DNA of 64,000 nucleotides from Strigamia acuminata (lineage: Eukaryota > Arthropoda > Chilopoda > Geophilomorpha > Linotaeniidae), in the NCBI GenBank assembly GCA_949358305.1, contig OX442317.1:14574491-14638490 (forward strand), given 5' to 3'. A program made the translations under genes and the position numbers. The notes beneath the pieces are model-generated. The model ran no database searches. It saw only the letters and a program-made list of their open reading frames with translations, and had not been told where the DNA came from. Below are positions 19,147-31,900 of the stretch, in pieces. The first letter of the stretch is position 1. The number at the start of each line of letters is the position of its first letter.

Positions 19147-22100
19147 GTGGTGTTTGTGCTAAGTCAACTGTGACGTCAAATGAGATCAAAAGTTTATTCT
19201 TTCAAATTATTGCTTGGATGTTGCTAAAACTTACATTGAAGCTTTCTACTAAGGTTTAAACACTATTTCAGAACATTCAGAAACATTGGTCTTGTGATGT
19301 TTGTGCTAAGTCAACTGTGATGTCAAATGGGATCAAAAGTTTATTCTTCCAAATCATTGCTTGGATGTTGCTAAAACTTACATTGAAGCCTTCTACTAAG
19401 GTTTAAACACTATTTCAGAACATTCAGAGACATTGGTCTTGTGATGTTTGTGCTAAGTCAACTGTGATGTCAAATGAGATCAAAAGTTTATTCTTTCAAA
19501 TCATTGCTTGGATGTTGCTAAAACTTACATTAAAGCTTTCTACTAAGGTTTAAACACTATTTCAGAACATTCAGAGACATTGGTCTTGTGATGTTTGTGC
19601 TAAGTCAACTGTGATGTCAAATGGGATCAAAAGTTTATTCTTCTAAATCATTGCTTGGATGTTGCTAAAACTTACATTGAAGCCTTCTACTAAGGTTTAA
19701 ACACTATTTCAGAACATTCAGAGACATTGGTCTTGTGATGTTTGTGCTAAGTCAACTGTGATGTCAAATGAGATCAAAAGTTTATTCTTTCAAATCATTG
19801 CTTGGATGTTGCTAAAACTTACATTAAAGCTTTCTACTAAAGTTTAAACACTATTTCAGAACATTCAGAGACATTGGTCTTGTGGTGTTTGTGCTGTCAA
19901 CTGTGATGAGATCAAAAGTCTATTCTCCCAAATCATTGCTTAGATGTTGCTAAAACTTACATTGAAGCCTTCTACTAAGGTTTAAACACTATTTCAGAAC
20001 ATTCAGAGACATTGGTCTTGTGGTGTTTGTGCTAAGTCAACTGTGATGAGATCAAAAGTCTATTTTCCCAAATCATTTCTTGGATGTTGCTAAAACTTAC
20101 ATTAAAGCTTTCTACTAAGGTTTAAACACTATTTCAGAACATTCAGAGACATTGGTCTTGTGATGTTTGTGCTAAGTCAACTGTGATGAGATCAACAGTC
20201 TATTCTGCCAAATCATTGCTTGGATGTTGCTAAAACTTACATTAAAGCTTTCTACTAAGGTTTAAACACTATTTCAAAACATTCAGAGACATTGGTCTTG
20301 TGATGTTTGTGCTAAGTCAACTGTGATGAGATCAAAAGTCTATTCTCCCAAATCATTGCTTGGATGTTGCTAAAACTTACATTAAAGCTTTCTACTAAGG
20401 TTTAAACACTATTTCAGAACATTCAGAGACATTGGTTTGTGGTGTTTGTGCTAAGTCAACTGTGATGTCAAATGAGATCAAAAATTTATTCTTTCAAATT
20501 ATTGCTTGGATGTTGCTAACACTTACATTGAAGCCTTCTACTAAGGTTTAAACACTATTTCTAAACATTCAGAGACATTGGTCTTGTGGTGTTTGTGCTA
20601 AGTCAACTGTGACGTCAAATGAGATCAAAAGTTTATTCTTTCAAATTATTGCTTGGATGTTGCTAAAACTTACATTGAAGCTTTCTACTAAGGTTTAAAC
20701 ACTATTTCAGAACATTCAGAAACATTGGTCTTGTGATGTTTGTGCTAAGTCAACTGTGATGTCAAATGGGATCAAAAGTTTATTCTTCCAAATCATTGCT
20801 TGGATGTTGCTAAAACTTACATTGAAGCCTTCTACTAAGGTTTAAACACTATTTCAGAACATTCAGAGACATTGGTCTTGTGATGTTTGTGCTAAGTCAA
20901 CTGTGATGTCAAATGAGATCAAAAGTTTATTCTTTCAAATCATTGCTTGGATGTTGCTAAAACTTACATTAAAGCTTTCTACTAAGGTTTAAACACTATT
21001 TCAGAACATTTAGAGACATTGGTCTTGTGATGTTTGTGCTAAGTCAACTGTGATGAGATCAAAAGTCTATTCTCCAAAATCATTGCTTGGATGTTGCTAA
21101 AACTTACATTGAAGCCTTCTACTAAGGTTTAAACACTATTTCAGAACATTCAGACACATTGGTCTTGTGGTGTTTGTGCTAAGTCAACTGTGACGTCAAA
21201 TAAGATCAAAAGTTTATTCTTTCAAATCATTGCTTGGATGTTGCTAAAACTTACATTAAAGCTTTCTACTAAGGTTTAAACACTATTTCAGAACATTCAG
21301 AGACATTGGTCTTGTGATGTTTGTGCTAAGTCAACTGTGATGAGATCAAAAGTCTATTCTCCCAAATCATTGCTTGGATGTTGCTAAAACTTACATTGAA
21401 GCCTTCTACTAAGGTTTAAACACTATTTCAGAACATTCAGAGACATTGGTCTTGTGATGTTTGTGCTAAGTCAACTGTGATGAGATCAAAAGTCTATTCT
21501 CCCAAATCATTGCTTGGATGTTGCTAAAACTTACATTGAAGCCTTCTACTAAGGTTTAAACACTATTTCAGAACATTCAGAGACATTGGTTTGTGGTGTT
21601 TGTGCTAAGTCAACTGTGATGTCAAATGAGATCAAAAATTTATTCTTTCAAATTATTGCTTGGATGTTGCTAACACTTACATTGAAGCCTTCTACTAAGG
21701 TTTAAACACTATTTCAGAACATTCAGAGACATTGGTCTTGTGATGTTTGTGCTAAGTCAACTGTGATGTCAAATGAGATCAAAAGTTTATTCTTTCAAAT
21801 CATTGCTTGGATGTTGCTAAAACTTACATTAAAGCCTTCTACTAAGGTTTAAACACTATTTCAGAACATTCAGAGACATTGGTCTTGTGATGTTTGTGCT
21901 AAGTCAACTGTGATGAGATCAAAAGTCTATTCTCCAAAATCATTGCTTGGATGTTGCTAAAACTTACATTGAAGCCTTCTACTAAGGTTTAAACACTATT
22001 TCAGAACATTCAGAGACATTGGTTTGTGGTGTTTGTGCTAAGTCAACTGTGATGTCAAATGAGATCAAAAGTTTATTCTTTCAAATTATTGCTTGGATGT

Positions 22101-25100
22101 TGCTAAAACTTACATTGAAGCCTTCTACTAAGGTTTAAACACTATTTCTGAACATTCAGAGACATTGGTCTTGTGGTGTTTGTGCTAAGTCAACTGTGAT
22201 GTCAAATGAGATCAAAAGTTTATTCTTTCAAATTATTGCTTGGATGTTGCTAAAACTTACATTGAAGCCTTCTACTAAGGTTTAAACACTATTTCAGAAC
22301 ATTCAGAGACATTGGTTTGTGGTGTTTGTGCTAAGTCAACTGTGATGTCAAATGAGATCAAAAGTTTATTCTTTCAAATTATTGCTTGGATGTTGCTAAA
22401 ACTTACATTGAAGCCTTCTACTAAGGTTTAAACACTATTTCTGAACATTCAGAGACATTGGTCTTGTGGTGTTTGTGCTAAGTCAACTGTGATGTCAAAT
22501 GAGATCAAAAGTTTATTCTTTCAAATTATTGCTTGGATGTTGCTAAAACTAACATTGAAGCCTTCTACTAAGGTTTAAACACTATTTCAGAACATTCAGA
22601 GACATTGATCTTGTGGTGTTTGTGCTAAGTCAACTGTGATGAGATCAAAAGTCTATTCTCCCAAATCATTTCTTGGATGTTGCTAAAACTTACATTAAAG
22701 CTTTCTACTAAGGTTTAAACACTATTTCAGAACATTCAGAGACATTGGTCTTGTGATGTTTGTGCTAAGTCAACTGTGATGAGATCAAAAGTCTATTCTC
22801 CCAAATCATTGCTTGGATGTTGCTAAAACTTACATTAAAGCTTTCTACTAAGGTTTAAACACTATTTCAAAACATTCAGAGACATTGGTCTTGTGATGTT
22901 TGTGCTAAGTCAACTGTGATGAGATCAAAAGTCTATTCTCCCAAATCATTGCTTGGATGTTGCTAAAACTTACATTGAAGCCTTCTACTAAGGTTTAAAC
23001 ACTATTTCAGAACATTCAGAGACATTGGTTTGTGGTGTTTGTGCTAAGTCAACTGTGATGTCAAATGAGATCAAAAATTTATTCTTTCAAATTATTGCTT
23101 GGATGTTGCTAACACTTACATTGAAGCCTTCTACTAAGGTTTAAACACTATTTCAGAACATTTAGAGACATTGGTCTTGTGATGTTTGTGCTAAGTCAAC
23201 TGTGATGTCAAATGAGATCAAAAGTTTATTCTTTCAAATCATTGCTTGGATGTTGCTAAAACTTACATTAAAGCCTTCTACTAAGGTTTAAACACTATTT
23301 CAGAACATTCAGACACATTGGTCTTGTGGTGTTTGTGCTAAGTCAACTGTGACGTCAAATGAGATTAAAAGTTTATTCTTTCAAATTATTGCTTGGATGT
23401 TGCTAAAACTTACATTGAAGCTTTCTACTAAGGTTTAAACACTATTTCAGAACATTCAGAAACATTGGTCTTGTGATGTTTGTGCTAAGTCAACTGTGAT
23501 GTCAAATGGGATCAAAAGTTTATTCTTCCAAATCATTGCTTGGATGTTGCTAAAACTTACATTGAAGCCTTCTACTAAGGTTTAAACACTATTTCAGAAC
23601 ATTCAGAGACATTGGTCTTGTGATGTTTGTGCTAAGTCAACTGTGATGTCAAATGAGATCAAAAGTTTATTCTTTCAAATCATTGCTTGGATGTTGCTAA
23701 AACTTACATTAAAGCTTTCTACTAAGGTTTAAACACTATTTCAGAACATTTAGAGACATTGGTCTTGTGATGTTTGTGCTAAGTCAACTGTGATGAGATC
23801 AAAAGTCTATTCTCTAAAATCATTGCTTGGATGTTGCTAAAACTTACATTGAAACCTTCTACTAAGGTTTAAACACTATTTCAGAACATTCAGACACATT
23901 GGTCTTGTGGTGTTTGTGCTAAGTCAACTGTGACGTCAAATAAGATCAAAAGTTTATTCTTTCAAATCATTGCTTGGATGTTGCTAAAACTTACATTAAA
24001 GCTTTCTACTAAGGTTTAAACACTATTTCAGAACATTCAGAGACATTGGTCTTGTGATGTTTGTGCTAAGTCAACTGTGATGAGATCAAAAGTCTATTCT
24101 CCCAAATCATTGCTTGGATGTTGCTAAAACTTACATTGAAGCCTTCTACTAAGGTTTAAACACTATTTCAGAACATTCAGAGACATTGGTTTGTGGTGTT
24201 TGTGCTAAGTCAACTGTGATGTCAAATGAGATCAAAAGTTTATTCTTTCAAATTATTGCTTGGATGTTGCTAAAACTAACATTGAAGCCTTCTACTAAGG
24301 TTTAAACACTATTTCAGAACATTCAGAGACATTGATCTTGTGGTGTTTGTGCTAAGTCAACTGTGATGAGATCAAAAGTCTATTCTCCCAAATCATTTCT
24401 TGGATGTTGCTAAAACTTACATTAAAGCTTTCTACTAAGGTTTAAACACTATTTCAGAACATTCAGAGACATTGGTCTTGTGATGTTTGTGCTAAGTCAA
24501 CTGTGATGAGATCAAAAGTCTATTCTCCCAAATCATTGCTTGGATGTTGCTAAAACTTACATTGAAGCCTTCTACTAAGGTTTAAACACTATTTCAGAAC
24601 ATTCAGAGACATTGGTTTGTGGTGTTTGTGCTAAGTCAACTGTGATGTCAAATGAGATCAAAAATTTATTCTTTCAAATTATTGCTTGGATGTTGCTAAC
24701 ACTTACATTGAAGCCTTCTACTAAGGTTTAAACACTATTTCAAAACATTCAGAGACATTGGTCTTGTGATGTTTGTGCTAAGTCAACTGTGATGTCAAAT
24801 GAGATCAAAAGTTTATTCTTTCAAATCATTGCTTGGATGTTGCTAAAACTTACATTAAAGCCTTCTACTAAGGTTTAAACACTATTTCAGAACATTCAGA
24901 GACATTGGTCTTGTGATGTTTGTGCTAAGTCAACTGTGATGAGATCAAAAGTCTATTCTCCAAAATCATTGCTTGGATGTTGCTAAAACTTACATTGAAG
25001 CCTTCTACTAAGGTTTAAACACTATTTCAGAACATTCAGAGACATTGGTTTGTGGTGTTTGTGCTAAGTCAACTGTGATGTCAAATGAGATCAAAAGTTT

Positions 25101-26594
25101 ATTCTTTCAAATTATTGCTTGGATGTTGCTAAAACTTACATTGAAGCCTTCTACTAAGGTTTAAACACTATTTCTGAACATTCAGAGACATTGGTCTTGT
25201 GGTGTTTGTGCTAAGTCAACTGTGATGTCAAATGAGATCAAAAGTTTATTCTTTCAAATTATTGCTTGGATGTTGCTAAAACTTACATTGAAGCCTTCTA
25301 CTAAGGTTTAAACACTATTTCAGAACATTCAGAGACATTGGTTTGTGGTGTTTGTGCTAAGTCAACTGTGATGTCAAATGAGATCAAAAGTTTATTCTTT
25401 CAAATTATTGCTTGGATGTTGCTAAAACTTACATTGAAGCCTTCTACTAAGGTTTAAACACTATTTCTGAACATTCAGAGACATTGGTCTTGTGGTGTTT
25501 GTGCTAAGTCAACTGTGATGTCAAATGAGATCAAAAGTTTATTCTTTCAAATTATTGCTTGGATGTTGCTAAAACTAACATTGAAGCCTTCTACTAAGGT
25601 TTAAACACTATTTCAGAACATTCAGAGACATTGATCTTGTGGTGTTTGTGCTAAGTCAACTGTGATGAGATCAAAAGTCTATTCTCCCAAATCATTTCTT
25701 GGATGTTGCTAAAACTTACATTAAAGCTTTCTACTAAGGTTTAAACACTATTTCAGAACATTCAGAGACATTGGTCTTGTGATGTTTGTGCTAAGTCAAC
25801 TGTGATGAGATCAAAAGTCTATTCTCCCAAATCATTGCTTGGATGTTGCTAAAACTTACATTAAAGCTTTCTACTAAGGTTTAAACACTATTTCAGAACA
25901 TTCAGAGACATTGGTCTTGTGATGTTTGTGCTAAGTCAACTGTGATGAGATCAAAAGTCTATTCTCCAAAATCATTGCTTGGATGTTGCTAAAACTTACA
26001 TTGAAGCCTTCTACTAAGGTTTAAACACTATTTCAGAACATTCAGACACATTGGTCTTGTGGTGTTTGTGCTAAGTCAACTGTGACGTCAAATAAGATCA
26101 AAAGTTTATTCTTTCAAATCATTGCTTGGATGTTGCTAAAACTTACATTAAAGCTTTCTACTAAGGTTTAAACACCATTTCAGAACATTCAGAGACATTG
26201 GTCTTGTGATGTTTGTGCTAAGTCAACTGTGATGAGATCAAAAGTCTATTCTCCCAAATCATTGCTTGGATGTTGCTAAAACTTACATTGAAGCCTTCTA
26301 CTAAGGTTTAAACACTATTTCAGAACATTCAGAGACATTGGTTTGTGGTGTTTGTGCTAAGTCAACTGTGATGTCAAATGAGATCAAAAGTTTATTCTTT
26401 CAAATTATTGCTTGGATGTTGCTAAAACTTACATTGAAGCCTTCTACTAAGGTTTAAACACTATTTCTGAACATTCAGAGACATTGGTCTTGTGGTGTTT
26501 GTGCTAAGTCAACTGTGATGTCAAATGAGATCAAAAGTTTATTCTTTCAAATTATTGCTTGGATGTTGCTAAAACTAACATTGAAGCCTTCTAC
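19147..26594. repeat. Satellite block S2
   Basis: Same monomer family as S1. It starts with the right GTGG duplication of E1 (19147-19150) and ends with CTAC (26591-26594), the left duplication of E2. From 19281 it follows S3 at an offset of 25301 bp; rare variants GTGCTGTCAAC (19891/45192) and ATTCTGCC mark the match. From about 23150 it follows the end of S3 and then S4 (offset 35378). The unoccupied site for E4 is visible at 23505-23509. No gene. Confidence 0.97.
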
Positions 26595-28063
26595 TGTTGC
26601 AAACAACGTGGAATAATTTAGAAACTACTTTTATTGCCAATTTGTGTCTGAATAAATGTTTCCAAAGTGTGTTTTATTTTGCATAACATTTCAGTTTTTA
26701 TTTACAGGATTTTTGCATTATTAAAATGTTTTTAGTGCTTTCAGATACTGATGTTTGATGAAATGTGATATTCCATTGTTTATTGCATTTATTTCTAGTG
26801 TTTATTGCGTGATTTTGTGTTACTTTATTCATTTTCTATCAATTTGTGTGATTTCGGGTGAAATTTGGTGCATTTGTCGTTGAACAGTTCACTAGTGTTA
26901 TTGACGTGACGTCATATTTCAAGTTCTAGTTCGGTTTTTGTTCAAACTTCTAACCTTCCGTTTGGACGGAATTTTGATGGTTAGAATTGTTTTTGACATT
27001 GTTTTAGACTAATTTGGGGGTGATCTGTTGATTCGTGCACTCTAATTTCGTCCCGGAACAGCCGTTTTTCTGCTACGAGCGATCGTGACGGACCCCGCAT
27101 GTGCGTTGCCGTCCAAGATCGTTTCGTTCGGTTTGCGGTTGATTTCAAGTGTTCTTTCATTAAAACGTGTCTTGTTTGCGGGAAATTACATTTCCTGAAC
27201 TTATTTACTTATTCCAAAGTGTTTACATAAGTTATTTCTTGTGTTGAAATTCAAACCTTGTGTTTTGCCGCCAATGTAGAGTTTACCGGACGCCATGTTG
27301 GATTTTGTCGATGATTTGTAAATCTTTCATGTCGTTTTGTTTTTATATCTCAATTGGTGTTTGTACTATTTAGTTTTAGTGTATTTCAATGCAAAATCTT
27401 TACTTATTTGGTTTTGTCTGTGACTTTGAATTCAAACTTGATGATTATGTCATTTTGCTTGTCTTTGATTGGTTAGGCCCAATTGTCTGCCTAGCGATCA
27501 CTGTTTTCGCTGTTTTCTCATTGTTTTGATTAACGAATCTTGTTGTTACGATAGACTTTATTATTCCTGAGTTTTTTGTGCTCATTTTGAGTTATTACAC
27601 ATTATTTTTAGTACATTTCTCGTAATTTGTTGTCTTTGCTTGAAATTGCATTTCCTTCGTTTCCATGTCAACGGAGTATTTCTTTATTGTAATTTGCCAA
27701 CAATTGGTTTGGCGTGTGCCATCCTATTATAATGTGTAATTATTGAGTTGCCATTTTATATTTGATTAAAATAGTCGTGTTAATGTTAACTCTTACCTTT
27801 TCTGCTTTTGACCCATTTCCAATGTGTCCTGAGTAGAAAACCATTTTTCCCAGACTGGCCAATGGATCAGCAAACACTTGGATACCATGCAAAAGTGTTT
27901 CCAACAGTTAAACCTTCATGTAACAGGAGATTTTGAGGCGAATCAAGTGCATTTCAACACGGTATACGTACGAATTTCACTATACGATCGTTTGAGTTTG
28001 TTGGCGGGAGTTTCGAATCGCCACATCTCAGTTCTTCTCTGTTCCTGTTGACTGACCGCAACA
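26595..28063 (+). repeat. E2 5' LTR (1469 bp)
   Basis: Runs from TGTTGCAAACAACG to GACCGCAACA. It has ATTAAA at 27765-27770, TGAGTAG at 27830-27836, a CGCCATGTTGGAT site at 27291, and a TGACGTCA palindrome near 26930. No difference was seen from the 3' copy on line-by-line reading, which suggests a recent insertion. Confidence 0.96.
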
Positions 28064-28970
28064 TCGAATAAGAATTTTTGGTGCCGTGACCAGGATTTCG
28101 TCTGCTTCTTGTGAGTTTTTTCCGGTTCATCATTTGATACGTTCAACCGTGCGTCTGGTGCGATTGACGGAAATTACGTCTGTGAGTCGTCGTCTGCTAG
28201 AATGGTCGTCGTTCAACGTGGCAACAGCCACAACGGGGATTTATTTGGCGTCGATCACGAACATTTCTGTGCAAGCAACGAGATTCTTCGGTCGACATCT
28301 TGGATTACACAACGCGCTGTGCTGGAAAGCCGATTTGCCCCTGAAATAATTGCTTATTCTTGTGTTTTGCATTCAGTGCTTGTATTTCTAAGATTTTGGT
28401 TGCATGAGGGTGTTGTATTGGGTATTTCAAAGCTGTTTTTGCTGTTTCCTAAGCTAGTTTTGAGGGAAAATTCACTGAAAGTGTATTTTATTGTGAATTT
28501 CTCAAGTGTTCTCTTGATTTTGTGCATGCATCTCCATATAACTGGCTTAACCAGGGGAGATTTAGATTTTTTGGAGTTAGAAACTGGTCAGTCTCTCATT
28601 GCAAGAGCTGTCAGTTATTATCGTGAATCTGATAGTGATTTTCTAGCGAGATTCGTTCCGTACGAACCGCAGAAATAATTCAAACTTGTGTAGGACTTTT
28701 TGAGTCACGTTTTTAATACGTGATCAAGGTCGCTCGTTTGTTTTAGCATCCTTGATTGCTAAAACACTCGATATTCTTGTGCATTTTCAAGGTTTTTTGT
28801 CGTTTGGGCAAGAAAACTTTGAAAAATTCTGTTCTTTTAAAGTGAATGATTGTGAATTTTATTCTTTTCAAGTATAAAGTTTAAGTTATATTCTTTTTAA
28901 GTTGAAAGCGAAGTGTTTTGTTCTTCAAAATATTATCTTCTGTTTCATAATTTACAGCCGTGAATTTGAG
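28064..28970 (+). other. E2 leader with conserved RNA hairpins
   Basis: 907 bp. A hairpin at 28532-28559 (CTCC/GGAG outer, CTGG/CCAG inner, loop CTTAA) matches E1 and E4. Before gag lie CACGT/ACGTG (28706-28722) and TTTTAGC/GCTAAAA (28741-28764), both also in E1. The ORF at 28202-28678 (158 codons) resembles translated E1 leader only in pieces and in shifted frames, so conservation is at RNA level. The region shows no protein domain. Confidence 0.75.
28079..28095 (+). other. E2 primer-binding site
   Basis: TGGTGCCGTGACCAGGA starts 15 bp after the LTR end. TGG at its start fits pairing with a tRNA CCA end. The matching tRNA was not identified. Confidence 0.7.
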
Positions 28971-31900
28971 ATGGAGAGAGATAGAGATACAGAAACTTCC
29001 GAACGCGATTTACTCACTGTGGAGCAAATTGAAATACTAGAGACCAGGTGGGAAGCACAACTTTCATCTCTCAACGACTTGCTGTCTTTGTCGGAGAAGA
29101 CGAGCGATCCAGGAGAGTTAGAAGCGCTTCTGCTTACTGCAAATCTGAAAGAGACACGCGTTGTAAATGGCCTGAACGAGCTTCAAGTCTACTGTGAGCA
29201 TGCGTTTTACCTTGAGAGTGTCGAGAAACTGGAATCATCACAAACGAGAGTGGAACTTCTCCGAAGAAGGTGGGAGGTTTCAAAGCGGTCTCTTCCAACC
29301 CTTGGAGGAAGACTCAACATGTCTACAGTTTCCGGTGCAAATACATCCTTGAATACTTCGACTTCTTTCCGCAAGAATTCCAAGTTGCCCAAACTTGAAT
29401 CTGTAAAGTTTGACGGGGAGATAATCAAATACAAGACGTTTAAGAGCAACTTTGAAACTTCTGTGCATAATGACCCAGATCTGAGCAGTGTTGAAAAGTT
29501 ACAATACCTTCAAACTATGTGTACAGGTGAGGCTGCGGCTTTGATTTCCACCTTTCCTTTGATCGAGGAATCCTATGACTTGGCACGGGAAGAACTTGAT
29601 CGTAACTATGGCGATGAGGATGCGCAACAGACGGCTCTCATCCAATCCATTCGAGACTTGAAGACTGTTTCAAGCATATACCCGACAAAGGTGTTGAAAG
29701 CAAATTTGACGAAAATTTCTTCAACAATACGACTTCTTGAGCAACTGAAGATTCCTGTACGGACATCTGGTGCATTTCTGATGCCTGACATTCTTAGCAA
29801 GTTTCCTGCTCCAATGACTTTGCGTTTTTACCAAGTCCATGGACTGTCTTGCAAGAACATTTTGACTTTGCTTGACTTTTTTCAAAAGGAAGTAGCTATG
29901 GCAGAACGCACTGAAGCTGTTTCTCCTTCTGAAAAAGCAAAGAAGGAAAAGTCTGAAGTTGAAAAGGCTAAAGTTAAAGGATCCATGACGACTTGCACCG
30001 CGACGCAAGACTCAAAATCGTCTTCAAGCTCCAAAGTGAAGACAGAGTCGAGACAAGAGAACAAGTCTGCGAATTCCAAGGCACTCAAGTGCATTTTTTG
30101 TCAAGAAGACCATTTGAGCGGTTCTTGCAAAAAGGAGTTCGAAATCAATGCAAAGATTGAATTGATAAAGAAAAACAGACTTTGCTTTAATTGTTTTCGA
30201 ACAGGTCATCGAGTTGGTGACTGCAAAGTGAGGTTTTCCTGCAAGCATTGTGGCGGAAGACATCATTCAACCATTTGTAAGAAGTCTGAGGTGAACAATT
30301 CTCCAAGTCCGACAGAGAAGCCAAAGGAGTCGCAAGTGACCACACACGTCTCGTGCGCGATATCCACTTCTCTTCAACTTATGATTTTTGTTGCTGACCT
30401 CAAAACCAAATCTGGAGGTTCACACCACATCCGAGGCATGATTGACCCGGGTAGCCATCGGTCATTCATTACAACTGAACTGGTGAACCGACTAAAACTG
30501 AAGAAGTGCGGCAGTATTTCTGCGACCACACAACGGTTCAACGATTCTATGCCTGCTGCCACTGATTACGACGTATACAACGTTACTCTTCAAAGCAAGA
30601 ATGACGCACAAAACTTCAAATTATCAATGCTTTCAGTGGAAAATTTGCCGAAAGTGCAAGGCATTTTGAATGCATCGGTAATAGAAAAGGTGAAGAAGCT
30701 GAATCTTGAACTTGCCGAAGATCTGCCAGCCAAGACATCTCAAATAGACATTCTTTTGGGAGTTGATGCTTGGTGGAAAGTCATTAAAGATGGCAAAAAG
30801 AAAATCAACGACGATCTTGGACTCATAAATACGTTATTTGGATGGGTGCTTACAGGAGCAGCCGGAAATACGGATTTATTCGAGGACGAGGCTGATTTGA
30901 CTTCATGTTGTAATACTTGCAACATTGAAATCCATGAACAATTAGACAAACTTTGGAATTTAGAGGCAATTGGGATTAATGCTGGTGAAAAGGAATCCGA
31001 TTTCACAAGAGATCGATTTGAAGCCACGACAAAACGTCTCGATGACGGAAGATACGAGGTGATGCTGCCTTTTAATGGACAAGAAACTGACTTGGACTCA
31101 AACTGGGAGCTCGCACTTAACCAATTAGCCAACACATTGAAGAGAATCGACTCAAATGACGATTATAAGAAGCGATATGACGACTCAATGTGGCAGTACA
31201 TTGAAGAAAACCACGCTGAGGAAGTTCCAACTGAAGAACGGTTCCTAAAGAAAGGGATATATAACATTCCACATCATCCAGTGATCAAAGAGGACCGGGA
31301 AACAACGAAATTCAGAGTCGTATTCAATGCGTCGTCTGCGAAAAAAGGAAAACGCTCATTAAATGACTGCCTTTTTCCTGGACCATCCTTAAATCCAGAT
31401 TTGATATTGGTGATGGTCAGATTCAGATTGTATTGCATTCCAATCATTGCTGACATTAAACAAGCATTCCTCCAAGTGATGATAAACCCCACGCATAGGA
31501 ATTTTCTGCGTTTTTTGTGGGTTTCAAGGCAATATTTCAAGAACCCCTATTCGTGGAAAAATTTGTGGAATAATATTATGATTTTGAGGATGATAGTCGT
31601 ACCATTTGGAGTTATTTCCTCTCCTTTTCTCCTGTGCGCAACAATTCGGAAACAAGCTGATCAATACAAGGAGACACATCCGAAAGAAGTTGATGCACTT
31701 GACGCCGGGATATACATGGATGATTTAACTTCTGGAGGTGATCACACGACAGACACAACAAAACATTGTGAAGAATTAAAAATGATTTTAGATGATGGGA
31801 AACTCCCACTTGTAAAATGGGCAACAGCCAATGAAAAGGTTTTCAATGACATCAAAGAAAAGGGATTTCACATGAGAAGTGACGGATTCTGTGAACAGGG

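Noticed and set aside
28202-28678. 158-aa ORF in the E2 leader
   Set aside because: No domain. It overlaps conserved RNA hairpins, and the E1 equivalent is not in one frame.
28902-28970. Upstream extension of E2 Gag-Pol
   Set aside because: It begins with TTG; the first ATG is at 28971 and matches the start position in E1.
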